A stretch of 56,613 bases of DNA from a virus, in IMG/VR virus record IMGVR_UViG_3300021137_000017, positions 1-56,613 of that record; one strand, given 5' to 3'. Both the position numbers and the translations under genes were made by a program. Shown piece after piece: positions 6,314 to 12,695 of the stretch. The notes beneath the pieces are model-generated. The model was not told where the DNA came from. It saw only the letters and a program-made list of their open reading frames with translations, and ran no database searches. Position 1 is the first letter of the stretch; each line of letters opens with the position of its first letter.

Positions 6314-6598
6314 ATGGGACGTATTTTTGCAGAAGAATTGGCAAGCGGTATTGGTGGCATTACCTTAGAAAGAGGGGTTGCCATTCATATGGCGGGTAAT
6401 CTCTACCCTCCTCCTCCTTCTTACATGGTTCCCGTCGCGATCGAAGCGCTAAATTCGATCTTAATCGAAGATGATTGGGAGAAGGAGATTGATCTTCCCG
6501 ACGGCGTGGAATGGCGTGGGGAGAAGAAGGTTCCCGCTCGATTCGTAATCGACGCGTTCCGGTTAGAAGCTTTTCTAGATGGGGAGGATGAAGAATGA
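6314..6598 (+). CDS. Hypothetical protein
   Basis: 94 aa with AAGGAG 6 nt upstream. The N-terminal part is Gly-rich; the centre has a Pro run (YPPPPSYMVP) followed by acidic strands and helices. No family is recognised. It is cotranscribed with the GP88 gene. Confidence 0.6.
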   Translation: MGRIFAEELASGIGGITLERGVAIHMAGNLYPPPPSYMVPVAIEALNSILIEDDWEKEIDLPDGVEWRGEKKVPARFVIDAFRLEAFLDGEDEE

Positions 6599-6717
6599 CC
6601 AAGCCTAAGAATGAATTTGAAGAGGCTATGAATAACGTACTGATCGAAGGCTTGAAGAGAATTGATAGGTTGACGATCATCCCAGTAGGATTCGACGAGG
6701 ATCCTCCCAAAGAATAG
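6595..6717 (+). CDS. 40-aa micro-protein
   Basis: 40 aa (MTKPKNEFEEAMNNVLIEGL...). ATGA overlap and GGGGAGG upstream support translation. It is one amphipathic helix followed by a short acidic, Pro-containing tail, and the last gene before a terminator. The function is unknown. Confidence 0.55.
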   Translation: MTKPKNEFEEAMNNVLIEGLKRIDRLTIIPVGFDEDPPKE

Positions 6718-6746
6718 ATTTCCTTGCCCCCGCTCGGAAAACGAGA

Positions 6747-6777
6747 ACCCTCAGCGCCGATCCGCTGGGGGTTTTTT
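6747..6777 (+). terminator. Terminator ending unit 3
   Basis: A 10-bp stem pairs ACCCTCAGCG (6747-6756) with CGCTGGGGGT (6763-6772), loop CCGATC, followed by a T-run to 6777. Confidence 0.85.
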
Positions 6778-6778
6778 A

Positions 6779-6796
6779 TTCGAACACGTGTTCGAA
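6779..6796. repeat. 18-bp perfect palindrome
   Basis: TTCGAACACGTGTTCGAA is fully self-complementary with a CACGTG core, directly after the terminator. It could be an operator or a cruciform site. It shares the CACGTG core with the parS site 140 bp downstream but is otherwise different. Confidence 0.7.
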
Positions 6797-6800
6797 AAAT

Positions 6801-6842
6801 GTTTGTGTTGACCCACCCTCCCCTTATCCCTTCGGGATAGGG
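6801..6842. repeat. Conserved upstream block, copy 3
   Basis: This block aligns without gaps with 5361-5402: GTTTGTGTTGACCCACCC, a C-tract, then TATCCC-TTC-GGGATA (6826-6840) and GGG. The opposite strand holds four G-runs (GGG, GGGG, GGG, GGG). Confidence 0.7.
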
Positions 6843-6879
6843 TGGAGAGACTTGTCAACTCGACACGCCCGGAGCTGCA

Positions 6880-6921
6880 TGTGAGATTCGTCACACTGCG
6901 GCCGGTGTGATCCAGGTCACA
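6880..6921. promoter_or_regulatory. CRP/GlxR-like sites D1 and D2
   Basis: Two perfect TGTGA-N6-TCACA sites lie at 6880-6895 (N6 = GATTCG) and 6906-6921 (N6 = TCCAGG), starts 26 bp apart. They are immediately upstream of the parS site. Confidence 0.7.
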
Positions 6922-6922
6922 C

Positions 6923-6938
6923 TGTTTCACGTGAAACA
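6923..6938. promoter_or_regulatory. Consensus parS (ParB-binding centromere site)
   Basis: TGTTTCACGTGAAACA is identical to the 16-bp parS consensus recognised by chromosomal ParB proteins from Firmicutes to Actinobacteria. No ParA or ParB gene is visible in this window, so any ParB would come from the host or from the unseen part of the genome. It starts one base after a perfect CRP-like site and lies between units 3 and 4. Confidence 0.85.
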
Positions 6939-6941
6939 AAT

Positions 6942-6984
6942 TGTCGACAAATCTACAAAATCAATGCCCCTGGAAATGTCGACA
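6942..6984. repeat. Pair of TGTCGACA palindromes
   Basis: TGTCGACA occurs at 6942-6949 and 6977-6984, exactly 35 bp apart, each followed by AA. They could be paired half-sites for a dimeric repressor. They sit just downstream of parS. Confidence 0.45.
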
Positions 6985-7085
6985 AAGCGATAAGGCTACT
7001 ATGGAGAGAGAGAAGAGAGAGAGCAGTCGCGTAACCAGATGAGAGACGCCTTCGGCGATCTCCTATCATGATGAGAGAGTTCAGC

Positions 7086-7133
7086 TGTGATGCAGATCAC
7101 ATGGCTAAATGGGGGTATGTGACCTATATCACG
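7086..7133. promoter_or_regulatory. CRP/GlxR-like sites D3 and D4
   Basis: A perfect site lies at 7086-7101 (N6 = TGCAGA) and a one-mismatch site at 7118-7133. The latter ends 7 nt before ATGGTAT, the same geometry as at 5514/5521. Confidence 0.65.
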
Positions 7134-7161
7134 CTCTAAATGGTATCTATTCACCTATACA
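7118..7161 (+). promoter_or_regulatory. Candidate promoter region of unit 4
   Basis: Downstream of site D4 are TGG-TATCTAT (7141-7150) and TATACA (7156-7161). If TATACA is the -10 box, the CRP-like site would be centred about 42 bp upstream of the start, the position of class II CRP activation. If TATCTA is used, the site overlaps the core promoter. The sequence alone does not decide between them. Confidence 0.35.
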
Positions 7162-7218
7162 TAAATTAGGCTTGCCTCACTAGGGAATCCTCTATCCCTC
7201 TCTAGTAGGAGGCATTAA

Positions 7219-7674
7219 ATGACGAATCTATCGGGCGCAGTTTCCCCTACAAAAGACGTCGTAGAAGTGCAAGGAGTGGAGTATCACGTTACTTCTGCAC
7301 CTTGCTTGAATTTCGTTGAACATCCCCACATCGTAGACGGTCAGGGTTGCTATACCTGCCGATCTTCTTCATCCGCATTGGGCGAAACTAACTCAATTGC
7401 AGTCGCTCTCGCTAAGGAGGGTATTGAGTGCCATGTCGCCCAGACTGGCGGTTTCTGCATGGTGGTATATGTCGTCTCAGAAGATAAGACTCGCGCAATT
7501 GGTGCGAACGCTGAGTGCGTTGTATTCGAATCTGACTGGCAGGAGGGTGGCGAAGATCAAGAAACACTTCTTGCCTCGACTGACTGGGATGGTGGCGACC
7601 TCACACCTGAGCAAGTTGCCGAAATTGTTGAAGTCTTCAAGTCTAATCTCTACCGTTTGGAGGTCACCAAGTGA
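7219..7674 (+). CDS. Hypothetical protein, first gene of unit 4
   Basis: 151 aa with AGGAGG 7 nt upstream. The N-terminal half has three Cys and paired His (PCLNFVEHPHIVDGQGCYTC), a possible metal site; the C-terminal half is acidic. No family is recognised. It opens the longest plus-strand unit, behind parS and the CRP-like sites. Confidence 0.65.
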   Translation: MTNLSGAVSPTKDVVEVQGVEYHVTSAPCLNFVEHPHIVDGQGCYTCRSSSSALGETNSIAVALAKEGIECHVAQTGGFCMVVYVVSEDKTRAIGANAECVVFESDWQEGGEDQETLLASTDWDGGDLTPEQVAEIVEVFKSNLYRLEVTK

Positions 7675-8114
7675 TCCAATGCAAGAAGTGCCTATCAGAA
7701 GTTATCTGGGACGGAATTCAGAACATCTGCCCAACCTGTAACGAGACGGATGCAAAGCCAGAGAATCACTACGAGTGGTTTGACAAGAAGGGCAAGAATC
7801 ATGTCTCTCTTACTGAGATCTTGCTTGCCCTACGTGCCTCATCGCCCGCCGAATGCGAAGGGGTTGCCTATGGATGGACATCACATCTGGATATCTATTA
7901 CAAGTTTCCAGAGTCTTTCGGTTATGCCGAAGATGAGAAATGGATTGGTTTCGGAGTCGACCAAGAGACTGATATCGGATACACCTACAACGGTGTACAT
8001 AACGATTTCGTCGGAGACATTCCGAATCTAGAAACTGCTGGAGAAATCGCTCAGGAGTTCTGGGCGCAATTGAAGAATCGGATCAATGAATTGGAGACAC
8101 ATAATGCCCGCTAA
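7671..8114 (+). CDS. Zinc-ribbon-headed hypothetical protein (GTG start)
   Basis: 147 aa. The start is GTG at 7671, overlapping the previous stop (GTGA) with GGAGG 8 nt upstream. CKKC (residues 4-7) and CPTC (20-23) make an N-terminal zinc ribbon. The rest is an acidic, aromatic domain without recognised family. Confidence 0.6.
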   Translation: MIQCKKCLSEVIWDGIQNICPTCNETDAKPENHYEWFDKKGKNHVSLTEILLALRASSPAECEGVAYGWTSHLDIYYKFPESFGYAEDEKWIGFGVDQETDIGYTYNGVHNDFVGDIPNLETAGEIAQEFWAQLKNRINELETHNAR

Positions 8115-8292
8115 ATACACAATCACACTCTCGTTCTTCGCTGATCGGGGACTCACATCCTCAGAGAAGAAGGATCTTATGGACACGATCATGCTCCAAT
8201 TGGAAGAACCGTATGTCCAAACCGAGGACGGATTTTACGAAAGTGCAGAATATTCAACAAGTCAGATTGAAGGAGATATTACAAATGGATAA
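8104..8292 (+). CDS. Hypothetical protein
   Basis: 62 aa starting MPAKYTITLSFFADRG. It overlaps the upstream gene by 11 nt and is chosen over an in-frame ATG at 8086. The sequence suggests strand-helix-strand. No family is recognised. Confidence 0.55.
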   Translation: MPAKYTITLSFFADRGLTSSEKKDLMDTIMLQLEEPYVQTEDGFYESAEYSTSQIEGDITNG

Positions 8293-8533
8293 TGAGACAA
8301 AAGCTGCGGAAATGTACACATACGACACCGCCGATATAGAAAGCATTACCTGCCTGATGTGCAACCACGTAATCAATGACCGCTTCAACATGGAGACGCT
8401 CAATTACTACTCACTTAATTGTTTCAAGTGCGACGAGGATCTATTCCTCTGGAAGCGCTATGACGGCACTGTATTCATAACCGCCGAAGACGGAGAGAAG
8501 AGAATCGATTACAAGGAGGAGATCAATGAATAA
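8285..8533 (+). CDS. Zinc-ribbon hypothetical protein
   Basis: 82 aa. AAGGAG lies 9 nt before the ATG at 8285, which is preferred to an in-frame start at 8213. CLMC and CFKC pairs about 22 residues apart form a probable zinc ribbon, followed by a short beta-rich tail. Confidence 0.6.
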   Translation: MDNETKAAEMYTYDTADIESITCLMCNHVINDRFNMETLNYYSLNCFKCDEDLFLWKRYDGTVFITAEDGEKRIDYKEEINE

Positions 8534-8792
8534 GAAGATGTACATCGGGCTGGAGTTACCAGTAGCCACCGCGCCGAAAGTGTTGGCGTTCAATGAAACC
8601 TTAAAAAAGGGAGAGGGTTCATATGACTCATGGCTGGTGCTTGCGGTAAGGGAGAGAACTATTCACCCGTTCGCCGTTTGGTTGGTTGCTGATCGTCCCG
8701 AGGGGTTGTACGTTTACTCAGGGACTTATTGCCAGACGCTTGAAGAGGCTCGCGAGTCCTTCATGTATCGCGGAGGAGTGTTGACCGCATGA
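8526..8792 (+). CDS. Hypothetical protein
   Basis: 88 aa, preceded by AAGGAGGAG. Basic N-terminus and aromatic-rich centre; no recognised family. It overlaps its neighbours on both sides. Confidence 0.6.
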   Translation: MNKKMYIGLELPVATAPKVLAFNETLKKGEGSYDSWLVLAVRERTIHPFAVWLVADRPEGLYVYSGTYCQTLEEARESFMYRGGVLTA

Positions 8793-8947
8793 CTTACGGA
8801 TGTGGGGCAGAGAGTTGTTTAGTCTGTTATCCGTATCAGTATGCCTGTGCGGATTGTGGAACTCGATGGGAGAAACCTATCGAGAATGGCGTCACTCATG
8901 AGTGCGATGAGTGCGCTTACATTAATAACAATAAGGAGATGGCATGA
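8789..8947 (+). CDS. 52-aa multi-cysteine protein
   Basis: 52 aa with eight Cys or so in CxxxxCxxC, CxxC and CxxC arrangements (MTYGCGAESCLVCYPYQYAC...). It could bind two zinc ions. The ATGA overlap with the previous gene supports the start. The function is unknown. Confidence 0.55.
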   Translation: MTYGCGAESCLVCYPYQYACADCGTRWEKPIENGVTHECDECAYINNNKEMA

Positions 8948-9090
8948 AGCAGTGCATTATTCATGAGGCAAGAGACGTTCGGATCCAAAACCGGGCGGGC
9001 AAGTGGTTCGTTCATCACGTGTGTGACAAGTGTGACTATCACATGTGCCCGCCGAATTGCGAGATTGCAGCTGAGAGGAGAAAAGCATGA
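8944..9090 (+). CDS. 48-aa Cys/His micro-protein
   Basis: 48 aa (MKQCIIHEARDVRIQNRAGK...). CDKC followed by HMCPPNC, with His residues nearby, suggests a zinc site. It is linked to its neighbours by ATGA overlaps on both sides. Confidence 0.55.
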   Translation: MKQCIIHEARDVRIQNRAGKWFVHHVCDKCDYHMCPPNCEIAAERRKA

Positions 9091-9419
9091 GCATTACAAC
9101 ATATTACGAGTTCACCTACAACGGTGAAGAGATCTATTACCCATCCCAGATTGTAGACAGCGAACTAGTCCGGTGTTTGGATGTTGAGCAGACTTTTATC
9201 TCTAATGAGATGAAGTACTACCAAGTCTTGCAAGAGGCAGAGACTGCCGTCGAGATCATTACTGAACATGGGATCACTACCCAAGCAATTGGAGAGTGCT
9301 GGAAGTGGGCAGAGGTTTGGGCGATGGTGTTCCTAGCCAGAGGTACAACCATGTACAACGAATATGGAAATAAGATTGACGCAGAGAAACTTGACGTCAC
9401 AGTAAAGGAGAGAGACTGA
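9087..9419 (+). CDS. Hypothetical protein
   Basis: 110 aa with GAGAGGAG upstream. The N-terminus is aromatic-rich (YYEFTYNGEEIYYPSQ), then come long amphipathic helices. No family is recognised. Confidence 0.6.
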   Translation: MSITTYYEFTYNGEEIYYPSQIVDSELVRCLDVEQTFISNEMKYYQVLQEAETAVEIITEHGITTQAIGECWKWAEVWAMVFLARGTTMYNEYGNKIDAEKLDVTVKERD

Positions 9420-9634
9420 TGAGTGACCTAGAGATTGCATTCCTTAACACAGAGAACAATGGATTGACCGTAGATCAAATGGAAGAGATCACTGACGCCA
9501 TAGATCTTGCCAACACAAACCGCGGGTTTGAGGAGGCTTGGGAGGCTATTCGAGTCTTATCACGAGCCTTGGATATAGATCTTTACTTCCCCGCTAGTGA
9601 CGTTTACCCCAAGCCAAAGGAGATAGAAGTATGA
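9419..9634 (+). CDS. Hypothetical protein
   Basis: 71 aa, acidic. The start overlaps the previous stop as TGATG, with AAAGGAG upstream. Predicted as three short helices. The function is unknown. Confidence 0.6.
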   Translation: MSDLEIAFLNTENNGLTVDQMEEITDAIDLANTNRGFEEAWEAIRVLSRALDIDLYFPASDVYPKPKEIEV

Positions 9635-10005
9635 AGCGCTGGTTACCTGTAGGAATTCGTGTTAGCACTGAATCTGATCGATCAGACAGCCTGATTGGGT
9701 TAAACTTTGAAAAATGGCGAATGCATACCCCATTTGGGTACGAGCTTCATAAAGAAAACATTTATGAACCCTCAATTAACGTAATGTGGCGTAAATACTC
9801 TTTGTGTATCGAATTTCGATACATAAAAGAATCAGAACGTTGGGCGTGGCTCAACTCTGATGAAGATCCAGAGTTATTCAATTACGTATTGAAGAAGGTT
9901 TTTGGATCTAAAAAGGGGATTGAGGAAAGCATCGACCCTGGAATTGAATATGAATACGAAGAGGAGGAGGAGGAGTCAAATGACCCACTTGAACGACAAT
10001 ACTAA
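9631..10005 (+). CDS. Hypothetical protein with acidic C-terminal tail
   Basis: 124 aa with AAAGGAG upstream. The first ~95 residues look globular and aromatic-rich. The last ~25 are almost entirely acidic (EYEYEEEEEESND), part of which arises because GAG repeats encode the ribosome-binding site of the next gene. The family is unknown. Confidence 0.6.
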   Translation: MKRWLPVGIRVSTESDRSDSLIGLNFEKWRMHTPFGYELHKENIYEPSINVMWRKYSLCIEFRYIKESERWAWLNSDEDPELFNYVLKKVFGSKKGIEESIDPGIEYEYEEEEEESNDPLERQY

Positions 10006-10177
10006 AATGAAACCAGATCCATGCATTATGTGCGGGGCCGAAGCCCGGCGCGTCAGTTTCAAAGCCGAGATCTACGAATACTTTGCCGAGGGCAAATGCT
10101 TTACCTGTTACATGAAATTCGATACCGTTGCTTGGACACCCAAGCACGCCAAGGGCACCGCTGGTAGCTGGAACTAG
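9980..10177 (+). CDS. 65-aa zinc-ribbon protein
   Basis: 65 aa starting MTHLNDNTKMKPDPC. GGAGGAG lies 4-5 nt upstream of this ATG; a second candidate start (10007) follows the upstream stop. CIMC and CFTC pairs about 25 residues apart form the likely zinc ribbon. Confidence 0.55.
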   Translation: MTHLNDNTKMKPDPCIMCGAEARRVSFKAEIYEYFAEGKCFTCYMKFDTVAWTPKHAKGTAGSWN

Positions 10178-10193
10178 AAAAGAGAGATAGGAT

Positions 10194-10361
10194 ATGACAC
10201 AGAACGGATGGACGGAAAACGATGGGTTCTTGTACGCGGATTGCCTAAAGTGCAATGATCGTACGGTACACATTGTGCTTAAACCAAAGGAAGGTTTTCC
10301 ACCGTACGAGTGTGTGCAGTGCACATTCAACTGGGAGAGAGTAGAGAGTGAGGGTCGATGA
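10194..10361 (+). CDS. 55-aa zinc-ribbon protein
   Basis: 55 aa (MTQNGWTENDGFLYADCLKC...). CLKC and CVQC pairs define a small zinc ribbon. Its stop overlaps the methyltransferase ATG (ATGA), so translation of the two is probably coupled. Confidence 0.6.
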   Translation: MTQNGWTENDGFLYADCLKCNDRTVHIVLKPKEGFPPYECVQCTFNWERVESEGR

Positions 10362-11083
10362 AAGCCGTTTCATTATTTGCTGGTGTAGGTGGGTTTGATC
10401 TTGCGCTGCACCGAGCAGGTGTTGAAGTTGTTGCGTCATGCGAAATTGATAAGCATGCACGCGCTGTATTAGAAAAGCAATTCCCAAACGTTCCACTAAT
10501 CAACGATGTAAAGGATGTGACAGGTGATCAACTTAGAGAACTCGGATTCGAAGGTTCTAACGGAATTATTGTCGGAGGATTTCCATGCCAAGATTTGTCC
10601 GTTGCAGGAAAGAGAGCCGGACTTGCTGGAGCTCGATCTGGACTCTTCTGGGAAATCTGCCGTATCCTCGAAGAAACGCAAACGAAGTGGTTCGTCCTCG
10701 AAAATGTCCCTGGATTGTTGTCATCCAACAACGGAGCAGACATGGGAACCGTTATCCAAGCGTTGGTTGAGCTCGGGTATGGGGTCGCCTACAGGATTCT
10801 TGACGCTCAGTTCTTCGGAGTCCCCCAGCGTCGCCGTCGAGTCTTCATTGTTGGATGTCTTGGAGACGACGGGCGATCACCTGCAGAAGTACTTGCTCTC
10901 ATCGAAGGCATGCGAGGGCATTCTGAGAAGAGCGACAAATCGCGGAAAAACTCTACCTTCGCAACTCCACTCAGCACTTCAGGCGAGGGCAGAGATGTAG
11001 CGAACACGATCTCGGCTGAGTTGTATCACCGATCAACGATCGTCAATCAGGATATTAATAATGGTCACCTCGTGGTGGGTTAA
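10358..11083 (+). CDS. C5-cytosine DNA methyltransferase, N-terminal part (motifs I-VIII)
   Basis: 241 aa. It carries the AdoMet-binding FAGVGG (residues 7-12), the catalytic PCQ loop with Cys77, the ENV motif (115-117) and QRRRR (157-161) of the Dcm/HaeIII class. It lacks motifs IX and X, which are in the overlapping downstream frame (11061-11801). The frame ends GHLVVG and a TAA. A +1 shift at GGT-TAA would continue directly into KSRRAQSVHDFE of the next frame, restoring a normal full-length enzyme. It may protect phage DNA from host restriction. Alternatives are a genuine two-subunit enzyme, as in M.AquI, or a sequencing error at the T/A run. Confidence 0.85.
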   Translation: MKAVSLFAGVGGFDLALHRAGVEVVASCEIDKHARAVLEKQFPNVPLINDVKDVTGDQLRELGFEGSNGIIVGGFPCQDLSVAGKRAGLAGARSGLFWEICRILEETQTKWFVLENVPGLLSSNNGADMGTVIQALVELGYGVAYRILDAQFFGVPQRRRRVFIVGCLGDDGRSPAEVLALIEGMRGHSEKSDKSRKNSTFATPLSTSGEGRDVANTISAELYHRSTIVNQDINNGHLVVG

Positions 11084-11801
11084 AAGTCGGAGAGCGCAAA
11101 GCGTTCACGACTTTGAGACATGGGTAGCGGAAGGAGTAGTGCCGACATTGAATGCATTCGAGAATAACGGAGACACACGAGCAACAGTTCTTGTGTTTTA
11201 CAGCGGTACGTTTGGTGAAGTAAGAATTCAGGGAAAGGTGATTAATACGTTGCCAGCAAAAATGGGTACAGGCGGTAATAACACACCGATGGCTGTCTAT
11301 CCGATTCAGGATGGTCGCGAGATGGAGAAGAAACAAAACGGTCTTGGTTTAGGAGAAGATTCTGCACCTGCTTACACAGTTGATACAACTGGTGGGCAAG
11401 CGGTAGCGTATCCAATCCAAGGAACGATGGTTGGTCGTAGTGATACGGCTGGCCCTAATGGAAAAGGTTATGGGGATGTTCAAGATCCCATGTTCACTAT
11501 GGATACTGTTGGAGGTAATGCTGTGGCAATGGTTGGTAACTTTGAGCTTTACGACTTTCCAAAGGAAGAAGTATCACCAAGCCTCAACGCCCGGCGGGCA
11601 AAGGACACGATGGTATATGAAGATGTGCCGTCAATGGTTCGCCGCCTAACTCCTATGGAGTGCGAACGCCTTCAAGGATTCCCAGATAACTGGACAGAAA
11701 TCGGATCCGATTCTCAACGTTACAAGCAAATGGGTAATGCTGTTGCTGTGCCTGTTGTTGAGTGGATCATTAATCGGTTAGTGGAGGTCAATAACAGATG
11801 A
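11061..11801 (+). CDS. C5-cytosine DNA methyltransferase, target-recognition and motifs IX-X part
   Basis: The 246-aa frame begins at a weakly placed ATG (11061), but the natural junction is near 11083. Residues 25-160 contain repeated blocks (AYTVDTTGGQAVA, MFTMDTVGGNAVA) typical of the target-recognition region of phage C5 methyltransferases. RRLTPMECERLQGFPDNW (194-211) is motif IX, and GNAVAVPVVEWI (225-236) is motif X. It overlaps the N-terminal frame by 23 nt in the +1 frame. It is either translated by frameshift fusion or as a separate subunit. Confidence 0.8.
   Translation: MVTSWWVKSRRAQSVHDFETWVAEGVVPTLNAFENNGDTRATVLVFYSGTFGEVRIQGKVINTLPAKMGTGGNNTPMAVYPIQDGREMEKKQNGLGLGEDSAPAYTVDTTGGQAVAYPIQGTMVGRSDTAGPNGKGYGDVQDPMFTMDTVGGNAVAMVGNFELYDFPKEEVSPSLNARRAKDTMVYEDVPSMVRRLTPMECERLQGFPDNWTEIGSDSQRYKQMGNAVAVPVVEWIINRLVEVNNR
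11077..11086 (+). other. Candidate +1 frameshift site in methyltransferase
   Basis: In-frame codons are GTG-GGT-TAA-AAG. Skipping the T of TAA after GGT gives AAA-AGT-CGG, joining ...HLVVG to KSRRAQ. A slow stop codon in the A-site is the classic setting for +1 shifting (as in release factor 2 genes). A strand-specific T insertion error would look the same. Confidence 0.5.
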
Positions 11802-11947
11802 CACTAGCAACATTTATTTACTGGACGATCCTGTTGGGAACGTACTACATCTTTGCAATTGGAATTTACATAATCTTGCGATTAACTGGTATTACCAAGT
11901 TATTCCCTCAACCAGTACAGGCGGTGCTACATGATCTCTTCTTCTAA
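11798..11947 (+). CDS. Small membrane protein
   Basis: 49 aa with one long hydrophobic stretch (residues 4-30, FIYWTILLGTYYIFAIGIYI) and a short polar C-terminus. The start overlaps the methyltransferase stop (ATGA), with GGAGG upstream. The function is unknown. Confidence 0.6.
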   Translation: MTLATFIYWTILLGTYYIFAIGIYIILRLTGITKLFPQPVQAVLHDLFF

Positions 11948-12287
11948 ATACGATTACGCAGTTCATGATCTATTGGGTAAACCGATCACTATTGCTGAAT
12001 GGGTCAAACTTACCAAAAACCCATGGAGCAAGGAAAACTACGTGGGACCTAATCGCGTTCTCACTATATGGACAGGTGTGGATGCCCCAGATTATGATCC
12101 AAACAATGAGCGCATGACTAAGACCAGCCGGGTACCTGAGATCCCCATGATCTATGTAACTTACGCGTGGAATGCTGACCTTCGGATCACCCATAGCAAG
12201 CGCTACAAGAGTATGCATGATGCCGAACTTGGACACGCACGAGTGCTCGAACTATTGAGCAAGTCGCTAGCACTAGTGACAGTCTGA
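11931..12287 (+). CDS. Hypothetical protein
   Basis: 118 aa starting MISSSKYDYAVHDLLG and overlapping the previous gene by 17 nt. Basic and aromatic, mixed alpha/beta by pattern. No family is recognised. Confidence 0.6.
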   Translation: MISSSKYDYAVHDLLGKPITIAEWVKLTKNPWSKENYVGPNRVLTIWTGVDAPDYDPNNERMTKTSRVPEIPMIYVTYAWNADLRITHSKRYKSMHDAELGHARVLELLSKSLALVTV

Positions 12288-12299
12288 TAAACTCCGACC

Positions 12300-12695
12300 A
12301 TGGCTAATCTAAATACTAATCATCTAAACATCACATTCAAGTTGCCAGCACGTGAGGATAACGACAACCGTCGCCTCTTTACCTTTAACGTGATCCGCAA
12401 CGATGAGCGCAATGGTAAATGGCTCGCTGCTGTTATCGCTGCTGACGTTGACAATCGTCCTGAAACTATTGGTGCATCTTCATGGTCTAACGCAGCTCCA
12501 GCAAAGCGTTGGTGTGAGAATATTGTAGGACGTAAAATCGACTGGGTATCCAGCGACGACGGTAAGTTCGCCACCGCTAGCGTAGAACTTGACTACGAGC
12601 ATGCCCCACTTATGGAAAACGTATCAATCCCAGAATCAGAAGGAACTGCGTACCAAGAAAATGTAATCGAAGACGCAGAAATAGTGGAGGAATAA
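12300..12695 (+). CDS. Hypothetical protein
   Basis: 131 aa without a clear Shine-Dalgarno. The central segment (GKWLAAVIAADVDNRPET...SSWSNAAPAKRWCENIVG) pairs with a similarly styled next gene. It overlaps that gene by TAATG. The family is unknown. Confidence 0.6.
   Translation: MANLNTNHLNITFKLPAREDNDNRRLFTFNVIRNDERNGKWLAAVIAADVDNRPETIGASSWSNAAPAKRWCENIVGRKIDWVSSDDGKFATASVELDYEHAPLMENVSIPESEGTAYQENVIEDAEIVEE

Noticed and set aside
6779-6796. Phage attachment site (attP)
   Set aside because: No integrase or excisionase pair is seen in the window; a symmetrical palindrome is better explained as a protein-binding site.
6923-6938. Plasmid-like ParABS partition locus
   Set aside because: No ParA or ParB gene is present in the window, so only the site itself can be claimed.
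10524-11000. 158-codon plus-strand frame inside the methyltransferase
   Set aside because: Alternative frame of a gene with intact catalytic motifs; Ser-rich, no domain.
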